The notes below the pieces were generated by a model. It saw nothing but the letters and a program-made list of their open reading frames with translations. It did not search any database and was not told the origin of the DNA. The position numbers and the translations under genes are program-made. From Ralstonia sp. UBA689 (lineage in GTDB: Bacteria; Pseudomonadota; Gammaproteobacteria; Burkholderiales; Burkholderiaceae), in NCBI RefSeq assembly GCF_002298975.1, contig NZ_DBMV01000047.1, positions 44,105 to 108,104 on the forward strand: 64,000 bases of DNA, given 5' to 3'. Shown piece by piece: positions 11,262 to 21,124 of the stretch; the stretch's first letter is position 1, and each line of letters starts with the position of its first letter.

Positions 11262-11963
11262 ATGGCCCACCCAGAACAGCTACCGCTCGAACTCGGCGCA
11301 ACACCTGCCCCGACCTTCGACAACTTCGTCGCCACCGGCAACGAAGAGGCGGTGCTGCGCCTGCGCGGCCTGATTCCGCAGGTGGTGGACGGCACCGCCA
11401 CCGACCGCCTCGTCTACCTGTGGGGCGAATCCGGCAGCGGCCGCAGCCATCTGTTGCAGGCCATCTGCGCCCAGACCGAGGCCGGCGGCTACGAAGTCCG
11501 CACGCTGGAGCCCGACGCGCCGCCCGAAGCCCTCGAATTCGACCCGGCCGTGACCGTCTGGACCATCGACGACGCCGAGCGCCTGGACGAATGGGCGCAG
11601 ATCGCCGTGTTCAACCTCGTCAACGAAGTGCGCGCGCATCCGCATGCCGCCATCATCATCGCCGGGGCGGCCGCGCCCATGTCGATGCCGCTGCGCGAAG
11701 ACCTGCGCACCCGCCTGGGCTGGGGCCTGGTCTACTGGCTGCGCCCGTTGTCCGACGCCGACAAGGTCGAGGCCCTACGCCAGGCCGCCCGCGAACGCGG
11801 CATGCAGCTCTCGGCCGACGTTCCGCAGTGGCTTGTCACGCACTCCTACCGCGACATGCCGAGCCTGATGGCCCTGCTGGACGCGCTGGACACCTACTCG
11901 CTCGCCCGCAAGCGCGCCGTCACCCTGCCGCTCGTGCGCGACATGCTCGCGCTGATGAAGTGA
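11262..11963 (+). CDS. hda: DnaA regulatory inactivator Hda
   Basis: Hda binds the DNA-loaded sliding clamp and stimulates ATP hydrolysis by DnaA, preventing re-initiation. The 233-residue product has the clamp-binding peptide QLPLEL at residues 6-11 (E. coli: QLSLPL). An AAA+ domain follows, with GESGSGRSH in the P-loop position, where Arg replaces the usual Lys as in other Hda proteins. TVWTIDDAERL is the Walker-B-like segment. It begins 22 bases after the transporter gene. Confidence 0.93.
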   Translation: MAHPEQLPLELGATPAPTFDNFVATGNEEAVLRLRGLIPQVVDGTATDRLVYLWGESGSGRSHLLQAICAQTEAGGYEVRTLEPDAPPEALEFDPAVTVWTIDDAERLDEWAQIAVFNLVNEVRAHPHAAIIIAGAAAPMSMPLREDLRTRLGWGLVYWLRPLSDADKVEALRQAARERGMQLSADVPQWLVTHSYRDMPSLMALLDALDTYSLARKRAVTLPLVRDMLALMK

Positions 11964-12028
11964 GCGCCGGGGCCCGCCGCCCGGGCGGCCGCGATTGAAT
12001 GCCACGCCTTCGGGTAAAATCGCCGCCC

Positions 12029-12703
12029 ATGAATCTGGCCCTCTTTGACCTCGATCACACCCTGATCCCCACCGACAGCGACCACGAGTGGGGACGTTTC
12101 CTCATCCGTCGCGGCGTGGTGGATGAAACCGAATACCAGCGCAAGAACGATCAGTTCTATGCCGATTACAAGGCCGGCACGCTGGACATCCGCGCGTTCC
12201 TGCGCTTTGCCCTGGCGCCGCTGGCCGCGCACCCGCGCGACACGCTGGCCCGGTGGCACGCAGAATTCATGCACGACGTGATCGCACCCAACATCACGCC
12301 GCAAGCCCGCGCTCTGGTCGACAAACACCTGGACGCTGGTGATCTGTGCTGCGTGGTCACGGCCACCAACAGCTTCGTCACCCGCCCGATCGCGCAGGCC
12401 TTCGGCATCGAACACCTGATCGCCACCGAACCGGCCACCGCCGACGGCACAGCCGATGGCGCCTTCACCGGCGACGTGGCCGGCACGCCGAGCTTCCGTG
12501 AGGGCAAGGTCGCGCGCGTGCACGAGTGGCTCGCCAACATGGGCCGCTGCTGGAGCGACTTCGAGCACAGCACCTTCTACAGCGATTCGGCCAACGACGT
12601 GCCGCTGCTGGAAGAAGTGACCGACCCGGTTGCCACCAACCCGGACGACACGCTGCGCAATCTCGCGGCCAAGCGCAATTGGCGCATCATGGACCTTTTC
12701 TGA
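12029..12703 (+). CDS. HAD-superfamily (IB) phosphatase, SerB-like
   Basis: A 224-residue hydrolase. Motif I is LFDLDHTLIPTDS with the nucleophilic Asp, motif II is VVTATNSF, a conserved Lys is in FREGKV, and motif III is FYSDSANDVPLLE. This subgroup resembles phosphoserine phosphatase and is often annotated as a histidinol-phosphatase-like HAD enzyme; the substrate cannot be fixed here. The start ATG 12029 follows a TAAAAT box at 12015-12020. It is 12 bases upstream of pcnB. Confidence 0.88.
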   Translation: MNLALFDLDHTLIPTDSDHEWGRFLIRRGVVDETEYQRKNDQFYADYKAGTLDIRAFLRFALAPLAAHPRDTLARWHAEFMHDVIAPNITPQARALVDKHLDAGDLCCVVTATNSFVTRPIAQAFGIEHLIATEPATADGTADGAFTGDVAGTPSFREGKVARVHEWLANMGRCWSDFEHSTFYSDSANDVPLLEEVTDPVATNPDDTLRNLAAKRNWRIMDLF

Positions 12704-12715
12704 GCAGGGCGCGGC

Positions 12716-14272
12716 GTGATCAAGAAACTCATCAATCGCCTGCTGGGCAAAACCACCGCCGAGCCGGCATCGGCCACTTTGGCCGCTGAACCGGGAACAC
12801 CCGCAGCCAAGAAGACCAGGACGCCCAGGACGCCGAAGCCGCGCACCAAGTCCAGCGGTGGCCTGCCACGCCAGGCGCGCGTCTGGACGGTCGAAGAGCA
12901 TGGCATCGACCCGAAGCTGCTCTCGCGCAATGCGGTCAAAGTCACCTCTACGCTGCAGGAAGCCGGCTACGCCGCCTTCATCGTCGGCGGCGCGGTACGC
13001 GACCTGCTGCTGGGCATCAAGCCGAAAGACTTTGACGTTGCGACCAACGCCACGCCCGAGCAGGTGCAGGCGCTGTTCCGCCGCTCGCGCATCATCGGCC
13101 GACGCTTCCAGATCGTGCACGTGACCTTCTACGGCGGACGCGATCAGGAAATCATCGAAGTCTCGACTTTCCGCGCGCTGGTCGATGCGGTGGATGCCGA
13201 ACAGGTCCCCGCCGGCAAGCGCGTCAAACGCACCGAGCTGGACCACCACACGCACGCGGTCGATGCCAGCGGCCGCGTGCTGCGTGACAACGTCTGGGGC
13301 ACCCAGGCCGAAGACGCCACCCGCCGCGACTTCACCGTCAACGCGATGTACTACAACCCCGCCGACCAGACCGTGCATGACTACCATCACGGCATGGAAG
13401 ACATGCGCGCACGCACGCTGCGCATGATCGGCGACCCGCTCACCCGCTACCGCGAAGACCCGGTGCGCATGCTGCGCGTGGTGCGCTTTGCAGCCAAGAC
13501 CGGCTTCGACATCGACCCCGCCACGCGCGCGCCGATCGCCGACCTGGGCCCGCTGATCCACAACGTGCCGGCCGCCCGCCTGTTCGACGAGATGTTGAAG
13601 CTGCTGATGTCGGGCCACGCCTGGGCATCGCTGCAGGAACTGCGCAAGGCCGGGCTGCACAGCGGCCTGCTGCCGCTGCTGGACGTGGCGCTGGAGCAGC
13701 CGATGGGCCAGCGCTTCGTGCAGCTTGCGCTCGATAGCACGGACGATCGTGTGAAGGCCGGCAAACCGGTCTCGCCGGGCTTTCTGTTCGCTTCGCTGCT
13801 GTGGCACCACGTGGTGGAGCACTGGAACCGCCGCCGCTCTGCCGGCGAGCCGCTCATCCCCGCGCTGCACACCGCCATGGACGAAGTGCTCGACCGCCAG
13901 ACCGAGCAACTCGCCATCCAGCGCCGCTTCACGGCCGACATGAAAGAAATCTGGAGCATGCAGCCGCGCTTTGAAAAGCGCTCCGGCCGCATGCCGTATC
14001 GCCTGCTGGAATCGCCGCGCTTCCGCGCCGGCTATGACTTCCTCGCCCTGCGCTGCGCCTCGGGCGAATTGCCGCAGGAACTGGCCGACTGGTGGACCGA
14101 CTTCCAGAGCGGTGACGGCGAGACACGCGAAGCCCTGCTCGCCCAGGCCAAGCAGGCCCCGGCCACCGGCGGGGGGTCCACGGGGCCCGCCAAGCGCCGG
14201 CGCCGCCGACGCGGTCCCGCAAAATCGGATACAGTCGATCACGTTGGTCCGGAAGGCTCGGAGGGAACGTGA
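12716..14272 (+). CDS. pcnB: Poly(A) polymerase I
   Basis: PcnB adds 3' poly(A) tails that promote RNA decay and plasmid-copy control. The 518-residue product has the class II nucleotidyltransferase head: AFIVGGAVRDLLLG and KPKDFDVATNATPEQ, followed by RRSRIIGRRFQIVHV. The poly(A)-polymerase-type N-terminal extension LPRQARVWTVEEHGI distinguishes it from CCA-adding enzymes. The basic tail (AKRRRRRRGPAK) suits RNA binding. The start is GTG at 12716. Confidence 0.94.
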   Translation: MIKKLINRLLGKTTAEPASATLAAEPGTPAAKKTRTPRTPKPRTKSSGGLPRQARVWTVEEHGIDPKLLSRNAVKVTSTLQEAGYAAFIVGGAVRDLLLGIKPKDFDVATNATPEQVQALFRRSRIIGRRFQIVHVTFYGGRDQEIIEVSTFRALVDAVDAEQVPAGKRVKRTELDHHTHAVDASGRVLRDNVWGTQAEDATRRDFTVNAMYYNPADQTVHDYHHGMEDMRARTLRMIGDPLTRYREDPVRMLRVVRFAAKTGFDIDPATRAPIADLGPLIHNVPAARLFDEMLKLLMSGHAWASLQELRKAGLHSGLLPLLDVALEQPMGQRFVQLALDSTDDRVKAGKPVSPGFLFASLLWHHVVEHWNRRRSAGEPLIPALHTAMDEVLDRQTEQLAIQRRFTADMKEIWSMQPRFEKRSGRMPYRLLESPRFRAGYDFLALRCASGELPQELADWWTDFQSGDGETREALLAQAKQAPATGGGSTGPAKRRRRRRGPAKSDTVDHVGPEGSEGT

Positions 14273-14784
14273 AGACAGTGGCGTACATCGGCATCGGCGC
14301 CAACCTGGGCGACGCACGCCAGGCTGTGAAGGATGCCGTCGTCTGCCTCGCGCAACAGGTCGGCATCACCATCACCGGCAAATCGAGCCTGTACCGCAGC
14401 GCGCCCGTGGAGGCCACCGGCGACGACTACATCAACGCCGTGGTACGCATCGAGACGCCGTTCACGGCCGGTCAACTGCTCCGCATTTGTCATCACATCG
14501 AAGACCAGTTCGGTCGCGAACGCCCGTTTCGCAACGCGCCGCGCACGCTGGACCTGGACCTGCTGCTCTACGGTGACCACGTCCTCACCTCGCCCGAACT
14601 GACCGTACCGCATCCGCGCGTGGGCCAGCGCGCCTTCACGCTGCTGCCGCTACATGAGCTGGCGCCGGATCTCGTGATTCCGGGCATCGGCACCGTGGCG
14701 GACCTGCTGCCCGGCGTGGCCGACCAGCGCATCGAGAAGACCACGATGTGCCAGTGCATGCGCGCCAAGCAGCCCGCCGCCTGA
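14269..14784 (+). CDS. folK: 6-hydroxymethyl-7,8-dihydropterin pyrophosphokinase
   Basis: FolK pyrophosphorylates hydroxymethyldihydropterin in folate synthesis. The 171-residue product opens with AYIGIGANLGDARQAV. It carries YRSAPVEATGDDYINAVV, ERPFRNAPRTLDLDLLLYG (the HPPK signature with catalytic Asp pair) and VPHPRVGQRAFTLLPLHEL. The GTG start overlaps the pcnB stop (GTGA), so the two are translationally coupled. With the pabBC gene at 17801-19690 this window holds two steps of folate synthesis. Confidence 0.95.
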   Translation: MKTVAYIGIGANLGDARQAVKDAVVCLAQQVGITITGKSSLYRSAPVEATGDDYINAVVRIETPFTAGQLLRICHHIEDQFGRERPFRNAPRTLDLDLLLYGDHVLTSPELTVPHPRVGQRAFTLLPLHELAPDLVIPGIGTVADLLPGVADQRIEKTTMCQCMRAKQPAA

Positions 14785-14812
14785 GAACCTATTCACGTAT
14801 TACCGCCTGCCG

Positions 14813-15457
14813 ATGGCACTTGATCACCTGCGCCGCATCGTTGTTGAAGGGCCCATTGGCGCGGGCAAGACTGCGCTGGCCCAGCGCCTGGCCGACCACC
14901 TGCGAGCGGCCACGCTGTTCGAGACGCCCGCCGAGAACCCTTTCCTCGCCCGTTTTTACGAAGAGCCCGCGCGCTATGCCCTGCCGGTGCAGCTGCGCTT
15001 CCTGCTGCAGCGTGCCGAGCGTCTGAAGGCTTGGCACAAGGCGACGCTCGCCGGCGAGCGCATCGTCGCCGACAGCTTCCTGCCGCGCGATCGCCTGTTC
15101 GCCCAGCTCACGCTGCCCGCCGACGAACTCGCGCTGTATGACGCCATGGCGAATGCACTGGCGCTCCCCCAGCAACGCATCGATCTCGTGATCTGCCTGC
15201 AGGCGCGCGCCGAAGACCTGCTGCCGCGCATTGCCAAGCGTGCCGTTCCTTACGAAACGGGCATCGACGCCGAGTATCTCGAACGCATCTGTGCCGCATA
15301 CGGCGAGCTGTTTCTGTATTACGATGCCGCACCGACGCTGATCGTCGACACCGCTGCCTTCGACCCCGCAGGCAACGACGACGATTTCCGCACCTTGCTC
15401 GCCCGCATCGACGCGATGCGCGGGCCCAAGGAATTCATCAAGCTGGCAACGCGATAG
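14813..15457 (+). CDS. Deoxynucleoside kinase family protein
   Basis: A 214-residue P-loop kinase: [20 protein letters not shown] is the Walker A segment, and [16 protein letters not shown] contains the DRS-like motif of deoxyadenosine/deoxyguanosine kinases. [17 protein letters not shown] forms the LID region. It probably phosphorylates deoxynucleosides in salvage; which base is not determinable by eye. It lies between folK and panB, an order found in other Burkholderiaceae, so a pantothenate or folate link is positional only. Confidence 0.85.
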   Translation: MALDHLRRIVVEGPIGAGKTALAQRLADHLRAATLFETPAENPFLARFYEEPARYALPVQLRFLLQRAERLKAWHKATLAGERIVADSFLPRDRLFAQLTLPADELALYDAMANALALPQQRIDLVICLQARAEDLLPRIAKRAVPYETGIDAEYLERICAAYGELFLYYDAAPTLIVDTAAFDPAGNDDDFRTLLARIDAMRGPKEFIKLATR

Positions 15458-15518
15458 CTGGTCCGCCACACGGGTAGTGTGGGCCGAGCCATTGCGGCGC
15501 CCAACTCCAGTCCAGTCC

Positions 15519-16337
15519 ATGAGCTATCTCCAGGATTCGAACCGCAAGGCCGTCACGGTGACTGCGCTGCAGGCCATGCGCGTCGCCGGCGAGCGCATCG
15601 CCATGCTGACGGCCTACGACACCAGCTTTGCCGCCCTGATGGACCGCAACGGCGCCGACGTGCTGCTCGTCGGCGATTCGCTCGGCAACGTGGTGCAGGG
15701 CCAGAAGACCACCCTGCCGGTCACGCTCAACCACATCGTCTACCACACCGAGTGCGTATCGCGCGGCATCGATAAAGCGCTGCTGATCTCTGACCTCCCG
15801 TTCGGCACGTACGGCACGCCCGAGCAGGCATTCCACAGCGCCGTGCGCGTGATGCAGGCCGGCGCGCAGATGGTCAAGCTCGAAGGCGGTGTGTGGCTGG
15901 CGCCCACGATCAAGTTCCTGGTCGAGCGCAGCATTCCGGTATGTGCGCACATTGGCCTGACGCCGCAATCGGTGCATGCCTTTGGCGGCTTCAAGGTGCA
16001 AGGCCGTGGCGACGAAGCGGCCAAGCTGCTGAAGACCGACGCCCTGGCCGTGCAGGACGCGGGCGCGCAACTGGTTGTCATGGAAGCGATTCCCGCTGCG
16101 CTGGCCGGCGAGGTGACACGCCTGCTGGCGATCCCCACCATCGGCATCGGCGCGGGGCTGGAGTGCTCGGGCCAGGTGCTGGTCATGCACGACATGCTGG
16201 GCGTGTTCCCCGGCCACCGGCCCAAGTTCGTGCGCAACTTCATGGATGGCCAGACCACCATCGACGGCGCCGTTGCCGCGTACGTGGCTGCGGTCAAGGA
16301 CGGCACCTTCCCAGGGCCGGAACACACTTTCGCTTAA
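15519..16337 (+). CDS. panB: 3-methyl-2-oxobutanoate hydroxymethyltransferase
   Basis: PanB makes ketopantoate from alpha-ketoisovalerate and methylene-tetrahydrofolate, the first committed step to pantothenate and CoA. The 272-residue protein shows [49 protein letters not shown] and [16 protein letters not shown], all PanB signatures. ATG 15519 is preferred over an upstream in-frame codon because [14 protein letters not shown] matches the usual N-terminus. No panC is visible in the window. Confidence 0.96.
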   Translation: MSYLQDSNRKAVTVTALQAMRVAGERIAMLTAYDTSFAALMDRNGADVLLVGDSLGNVVQGQKTTLPVTLNHIVYHTECVSRGIDKALLISDLPFGTYGTPEQAFHSAVRVMQAGAQMVKLEGGVWLAPTIKFLVERSIPVCAHIGLTPQSVHAFGGFKVQGRGDEAAKLLKTDALAVQDAGAQLVVMEAIPAALAGEVTRLLAIPTIGIGAGLECSGQVLVMHDMLGVFPGHRPKFVRNFMDGQTTIDGAVAAYVAAVKDGTFPGPEHTFA

Positions 16338-16344
16338 CGCGCGC

Positions 16345-17052
16345 GTGGAAATCTGGTCGGCCACCGTCGGCGCCTTCACCCTGCTTGCCAGTGGCGATGC
16401 GGCGCTCTGGCTGATCGTTTGGACTTCACTCAAGGTCGCCATCGCCGGGTTGCTGCTGGCCGCACCGCCCGGGCTGCTGACCGCCTACGCCATCGCCATG
16501 CACCGCTTTGCCGGACGCCGTGCACTGGTGGTGCTGGCGCAGGCCTCTCTGTCGTTTCCGACCGTGCTGATCGGGCTGGTGCTGTACCTGCTGCTCTCGC
16601 GCCAGGGGCCGCTAGGCGGGTTCGGGCTGCTGTTTACGCAAGGCGGGATGATCCTCGGGCAGGCGGCGCTCGGCTTGCCCGTCATCGTTGCCTTTGCGCT
16701 CACCACGCTTGAGCGCGCCGACCCACGCTTGGCCGAGACGGCGCGCGTGCTGGGCGCCGGACGTGTGCGGCTGCTGCTGACGATCTTCCGCGAATTACGC
16801 TTCGGTTTGATGGCGGCGGTGGTGGCGGGCTTCGGCCGCGTCATCGCCGAGGTTGGCTCCGCGCTGATGGTCGGCGGCAACATCGAAGGGCTCACGCGCA
16901 CCATGACCACGGCGATTGCGCTGGAAACAAGCAAGGGCGAGTTTGCGCAGGGCATTGCGCTGGGCATCGTGCTGATCGTGCTGGCACTGCTCGTGAATCT
17001 GGTGCTGGCGTGGTTGCAAGGGGGCGGCAATTACCGGCGGGGGACGGTATGA
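16345..17052 (+). CDS. tupB: ABC transporter permease, tungstate/sulfate type
   Basis: A 235-residue inner-membrane permease with five to six hydrophobic segments. The cytoplasmic coupling motif is LAETARVLGAGRVRLLLTIF. VIAEVGSALMVGGNIEGLTRTMTTAIALET (partly cited) is characteristic of TupB/CysT-like oxyanion permeases. The start is a GTG at 16345, 7 bases after the panB stop; longer in-frame extensions overlap panB. Pairing with the following ATPase supports a tungstate-type importer, but no periplasmic binding protein gene is adjacent. Confidence 0.85.
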   Translation: MEIWSATVGAFTLLASGDAALWLIVWTSLKVAIAGLLLAAPPGLLTAYAIAMHRFAGRRALVVLAQASLSFPTVLIGLVLYLLLSRQGPLGGFGLLFTQGGMILGQAALGLPVIVAFALTTLERADPRLAETARVLGAGRVRLLLTIFRELRFGLMAAVVAGFGRVIAEVGSALMVGGNIEGLTRTMTTAIALETSKGEFAQGIALGIVLIVLALLVNLVLAWLQGGGNYRRGTV

Positions 17053-17158
17053 GCAGTAAGCAAGGGCCCCGCGCAGCGGGGATGCGCACGACCGCGAATA
17101 CCGCCAGCCATCGACACCACCCAGGCCGGATGATCGTCATATGTGTGGAAGTGGTCGC

Positions 17159-17857
17159 ATGAGCACACCCTCGCAACCGATGATGGTGTTTGAAGGCCTG
17201 CGCTGCCGGCACGGCGCGCGCGTGCTGTTCGAGATTCCACGCCTGGTGTTGTCGGCGGGCAATGCAATCGTCATCACGGGCGCCAATGGCGTCGGCAAGA
17301 CGACGCTGCTGCGCATGCTGGCCGGCCTCGCACCGGCCAACGGTGCGACTGTCGATCTTGGGCATGGGCCGCAACCGCTGTCGCCATATCCAGCCGAGCT
17401 GCGTGCCCGGCTCACGTACGTGCACCAGCATCCGTATCTGTTCCGCACGTCGGTGCGCGCCAATCTCGCCTACGGGCTGACGACCGGCGCACACCGCGTG
17501 CCGCGCGCCGAACTCGCCGACCGCATCGACAAGGCAATCCGCTGGGCCGGCCTGCAACAGGTGGTGGATGTGCCGCCAGAGCGCCTGTCCGGCGGCGAGA
17601 CGCAACGCCTGGCGCTAGCGCGCGCCCGAGCGCTGCAGACCGACGTGCTGCTGCTCGATGAACCAACATCCAGCCTGGACGGCGCCGCGCGCGAGCAGGT
17701 CATCGCACTGGTGGGTGAACTGGCGGCGGAAGGCCGCGCCCTCCTGATGGTGTGCCACGACCGCGAGCTCATCAACCTGCCCGGCGTGGCGCGCTGGAAA
17801 CTAGAGCAAGTGGGCGGCCAAGGGCGGCTCGAAATGCGCGGGCAGCACACCACGTAG
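17159..17857 (+). CDS. tupC: ABC transporter ATP-binding protein, tungstate type
   Basis: A 232-residue ATPase: Walker A ITGANGVGKTTLL, signature RLSGGETQRLALAR, Walker B TDVLLLDEPTSSLDG, switch His in MVCHDRE. It follows the permease after 106 bases and probably powers it. ATG 17159 (MSTPSQPM) is preferred over an in-frame ATG at 17141. Its last 57 bases overlap the 3' end of the convergent pabBC gene, an unusually long convergent overlap. Confidence 0.85.
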   Translation: MSTPSQPMMVFEGLRCRHGARVLFEIPRLVLSAGNAIVITGANGVGKTTLLRMLAGLAPANGATVDLGHGPQPLSPYPAELRARLTYVHQHPYLFRTSVRANLAYGLTTGAHRVPRAELADRIDKAIRWAGLQQVVDVPPERLSGGETQRLALARARALQTDVLLLDEPTSSLDGAAREQVIALVGELAAEGRALLMVCHDRELINLPGVARWKLEQVGGQGRLEMRGQHTT

Positions 17858-19690
17858 GGCGTTGCATACTGCAACAGCCTCGGCGCGGGCGACATCGGCG
17901 CGCGTCAGCACGCGTTCATGCAATGGCGCGCCAAGCCAAGGCGTTGCGTCTTCCAGCAGCACCTCGCGCATCACGCCCGGCAGCACCCCCGCTGACAACG
18001 GCGGCGTCCACCATGCACCGTCGAGCTTGACCAGCACCGTGCTGCGGCCACCCTCTGCCAACGTGCCGTCCGCGTTGAAGAACACCGCATCGAAGGCACC
18101 TGCGCGCTCGGCGGCCTGCCAGGCAGCGTCGTAGCCCGCGCGCAGGGTCGTCTTATGGGTCGGCAGGCTGTGTGCGGTCTCGCGCGATTGCGGTGCAGTC
18201 AGCAGGCGTACCGGCGCATCCCACGTCGCATGCAAGGGTGGCAGCAGCGCCGCCGACACGCTGGCCTCGCCGCCGGGCGTGAGCGACAGGCGCATACGGT
18301 ACACGCCATGCCCCTCCAGCAACGCGCAGGCACGCGTCACCTCACCCGCCACCGCACTCCGCTCGAACGGAAAGCCGAACGCGGTTGCGGATCGCTCCAA
18401 CCGCGTCAGATGGCGATCCAGCAGCGGCACGCCATCGCGCGTAGCGCGCATCGTCTCGAACAGCGACAACCCCGGATCAAGTGCCGTGACGAAGCGCGCC
18501 TTCAACTGGCATTCGGCATATTCGTCATCGGCCACGCTGTCGTGCACGATGCCCGAGCCGATGCCGAGTTCACCGGTGCGCAGGCCATCGGCGCCGGGCA
18601 CGCTTAGGACCAGCGTGCGGATCGCCACGGAGAGGCACGCGTCGCCCAGCGCGCGGCCACCGGAGGGTGCATCCATCCAGCCGATGGCACCGGTGTAGAG
18701 GCCGCGAGGCTCAGGCTCCAGCGCCTCGATGATCTCCATGGTCCGCCGCTTAGGCGCACCGGTAATGGAGCCGCACGGGAACAGCGCGCGCAGACAATCG
18801 GCGAAGCCGGTGGCGGGCGGAATCTCCGCCTCCACGGTGGACGTCATCTGCAGCACGCTACCGAACGGCGCTACCTCGAACAGCGCCGGCACGCGCACCG
18901 AGCCCGGGCGCGCCAGGCGGCCGAGGTCGTTGCGCAGCAGGTCGACGATCATCAGGTTCTCGGCGCGGTTCTTATCGTCGGCAGCCAGCGCGATGGCGCG
19001 GGTTTCGTCGACTTCCACGTCGCCGGTGGCGGGCGCGGTGCCCTTCATCGGCCGCGCGACAAGGCGCCCGGCGTGGTGCGAGAAGAACAGCTCCGGCGAG
19101 CACGACAGAATCGCTCCACCCTCCGGCAAGCCGATGAACGCGCCGTACGGCACCGGCTGGCGCGCACGCAGGCGCCGATACAGCGCTGCCGGCGTGCCGA
19201 ATGCGGTCATGCGCAGGCGGTAGGTGTAGTTGACTTCGTAAGTGTCGCCCGCCGCGATCCAGTCGTGGATGCGCGCGATGGCGTCCGTATAGGTGGCGTG
19301 ATCAACGCTGGCAGCACAGTCGAACAGGCCCGCTGCGCCCATTGCTTCGGGCCACGCGTCGAACAACGTATCGACTTCTGCCGGCGACAGCACCTGCATT
19401 GCGCGAAACAGCAGCACGCGCAGGCGGCCATCGTGACCAGGCAATGAGGAAGAGATTTCGGTGGAAGCCGGCAGGCCGACCAGCGGCCCACCAAACTCAT
19501 ACGGCGCAACGATCAGGGCATGCAAACCCTGGCGCCAGGCGGCACGAAGATCGTCGTCCAGCCCATCCAGGACGCCGGCCGGCCGGAAGAACTCGCCGGC
19601 GTAACCGGTGTACCAGCGCGAGCACGGCGCGCCGCCCGAGGTGGCATCGTCCAGCAGCGCAAACGGCGCGCCGACCTCCGGCAACTGCAT
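17801..19690 (-). CDS. pabB: Fused aminodeoxychorismate synthase component I / aminodeoxychorismate lyase (PabB-PabC)
   Basis: A 629-residue fusion for p-aminobenzoate synthesis. Residues to about 400 form the chorismate-binding domain, with RPMKGTAP (the Lys that marks ADC synthase rather than anthranilate synthase), NLMIVDLLRNDLGRLARPGS and GSITGAPKRRTMEIIE. The remainder is a class IV aminotransferase fold with SLFETMRATRDG and the PLP Lys in THKTTLRAGYD, as in PabC. Both steps from chorismate plus glutamine-derived ammonia to PABA are thus in one chain; the amidotransferase PabA must be elsewhere. Confidence 0.93.
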   Translation of the reverse strand: MQLPEVGAPFALLDDATSGGAPCSRWYTGYAGEFFRPAGVLDGLDDDLRAAWRQGLHALIVAPYEFGGPLVGLPASTEISSSLPGHDGRLRVLLFRAMQVLSPAEVDTLFDAWPEAMGAAGLFDCAASVDHATYTDAIARIHDWIAAGDTYEVNYTYRLRMTAFGTPAALYRRLRARQPVPYGAFIGLPEGGAILSCSPELFFSHHAGRLVARPMKGTAPATGDVEVDETRAIALAADDKNRAENLMIVDLLRNDLGRLARPGSVRVPALFEVAPFGSVLQMTSTVEAEIPPATGFADCLRALFPCGSITGAPKRRTMEIIEALEPEPRGLYTGAIGWMDAPSGGRALGDACLSVAIRTLVLSVPGADGLRTGELGIGSGIVHDSVADDEYAECQLKARFVTALDPGLSLFETMRATRDGVPLLDRHLTRLERSATAFGFPFERSAVAGEVTRACALLEGHGVYRMRLSLTPGGEASVSAALLPPLHATWDAPVRLLTAPQSRETAHSLPTHKTTLRAGYDAAWQAAERAGAFDAVFFNADGTLAEGGRSTVLVKLDGAWWTPPLSAGVLPGVMREVLLEDATPWLGAPLHERVLTRADVARAEAVAVCNALRGVLPAHFEPPLAAHLL

Positions 19691-19720
19691 AACGATGTCC
19701 CTGATTGAAAAGGTGGTGTT

Positions 19721-19846
19721 TAAGAAGCCTCGAAAAGCGTAGCGAGCGACCCGAGGTTGGCGCGAGAAGCGCAGCCGTCGTACATGGGTACGGCGAGCAT
19801 CACAGTGCCAAGATCGGGCCGCGCAGTAGCTTTGCGAGGTTTCTTA
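19721..19846. repeat. Dispersed inverted-repeat element, copy 1 (between pabBC and dnaJ)
   Basis: About 126 bases bounded by an imperfect inverted repeat (TAAGAAGCCTCGAAAAGC at the left, GCTTTGCGAGGTTTCTTA at the right). The core shares long stretches with the reverse complement of the copy at 39959-40081, including GTAGCGAGCG, CCCGAGGTTGGCG, GTACATGGGTACGG and GCCAAGATCGGG. The right end includes the dnaJ stop codon. The terminal arms differ in sequence from copies 2 and 3 but still pair with each other, which suggests selection for the stem. Confidence 0.75.
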
Positions 19847-20989
19847 CGAGGAGAAGAAGTTCTTCACCTTGTCTAGCCACGACTGCTCCTGCGGGCTGTG
19901 CCGCGAGCCGCCTTCGTGCACGGACTTGTCGAACTGCTTGAGCAGGTCCTTCTGATGCTCGGTCAGCTTGACCGGCGTCTCGATGTTGACGTGCACATAG
20001 AGATCACCCGCGTAGCCCGAGCGCACGCCCTTGATGCCCTTGCCGCGCAGGCGGAACGTCTTGCCCGCCTGCGTGCCCTCGGGCACCGTGAACGAAGCAC
20101 GGCCGCCCAGCGTCGGCACCTCGATGTCGCCACCGATGGCCGCCGTGGCAAACGAGATCGGCATCTGGCAGTGCAGATCGTCGCCGTCGCGCTCGAACAC
20201 AGCGTGTTGCTTGATGTGGATTTCCACATACAGGTCACCCGGAGGCCCGCCGTTGATGCCCGGCTCGCCATTGCCCGATGAGCGGATGCGCATGCCTTCG
20301 TCGATGCCGGCCGGAATCTTCACTTCCAGCGTCTTCTGGCTCTTCAGCTTGCCCTGCCCGTGGCACTTGGTACACGGCTTGGGGATGTACTTGCCGCTGC
20401 CGTGGCACTTCGGGCACGTCTGCTGCATCGTGAAGAAGCCCTGCGACACGCGCACCTGACCCGCGCCGTGACAGGTCGGGCAGGTCTCGACGCTGGAGCC
20501 GGGCTCGGCACCTTTGCCGTGACAGTGGTCGCACTCGTCCCAGTGCGGCACGCGGATCTGCGTGTCGTAGCCGTGCGCGGCCTGCTCCAGCGTGACTTCC
20601 ATGCTGTAGCGCAGGTCGGCGCCGCGATACATCTGCGGGCCCGAGCCGCGACGGCCGCCCTGGCCCTGCGCCTGACCGAAGATGTCGCCGAAGATATCGC
20701 CGAACGCCTCGGCAAAACCGCCGAAGCCCTGTGCGCCCGCACCGAAACCGCCGGCCATGTTGGGGTCAACACCCGCGTGGCCGTATTGGTCGTACGCGGC
20801 CTTCTTCTCGGCGTCGGAGAGCATCTCGTAGGCCTCTTTGACCTCCTTGAACTTCTCTTCCGCTTCCTTGCTGTCCGGATTGCGGTCCGGGTGGTACTTC
20901 ATCGCGAGCTTGCGATAAGCCTTCTTGATCTCTTCATCGCTCGCGTTCTTGCCCACCCCGAGCACTTCGTAGTAATCACGTTTTGCCAT
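19844..20989 (-). CDS. dnaJ: Chaperone protein DnaJ
   Basis: DnaJ delivers unfolded proteins to DnaK and stimulates its ATPase. The 381-residue product has the J domain with HPD ([11 protein letters not shown]), a Gly/Phe-rich linker (about 75-110) and four zinc repeats ([32 protein letters not shown]). A C-terminal peptide-binding region follows. It lies 135 bases downstream of dnaK on the same strand and should be mainly read through from the dnaK promoter. Confidence 0.97.
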   Translation of the reverse strand: MAKRDYYEVLGVGKNASDEEIKKAYRKLAMKYHPDRNPDSKEAEEKFKEVKEAYEMLSDAEKKAAYDQYGHAGVDPNMAGGFGAGAQGFGGFAEAFGDIFGDIFGQAQGQGGRRGSGPQMYRGADLRYSMEVTLEQAAHGYDTQIRVPHWDECDHCHGKGAEPGSSVETCPTCHGAGQVRVSQGFFTMQQTCPKCHGSGKYIPKPCTKCHGQGKLKSQKTLEVKIPAGIDEGMRIRSSGNGEPGINGGPPGDLYVEIHIKQHAVFERDGDDLHCQMPISFATAAIGGDIEVPTLGGRASFTVPEGTQAGKTFRLRGKGIKGVRSGYAGDLYVHVNIETPVKLTEHQKDLLKQFDKSVHEGGSRHSPQEQSWLDKVKNFFSS

Positions 20990-21124
20990 GGTGGCTTGAA
21001 TAGTCGCCTGTTTTTACTGCTTGGTCGAATAGCAAAAAAGCCGAGCGTGGCATCGGGTGCGTCCTGCACAACCCAATAGCCACCGCCCGGCGTACCCTCA
21101 CGTCCGCTGGGCGGACGATCCGGC

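Noticed and set aside
8944..11401. Long antisense frames across purM and the exporter/hda genes
   Set aside because: They translate to His/Gln/Arg-rich sequence without domains, while the opposite strands hold clear family motifs.
14782..14812. Fourth copy of the dispersed repeat after folK (GAACCTATTCACG next to the stop codon)
   Set aside because: It resembles one arm only; no matching second arm or core follows. A similar GAACCTGG at the ada stop lies inside a coding region. Both could be chance or decayed remnants.
20990..21124. Strong terminator between dnaK and dnaJ
   Set aside because: There is a short GTCCGC/GCGGAC hairpin (21102-21116) and a distant T-run on the minus strand, but stem and T-run are not adjacent. 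Read-through into dnaJ is expected.
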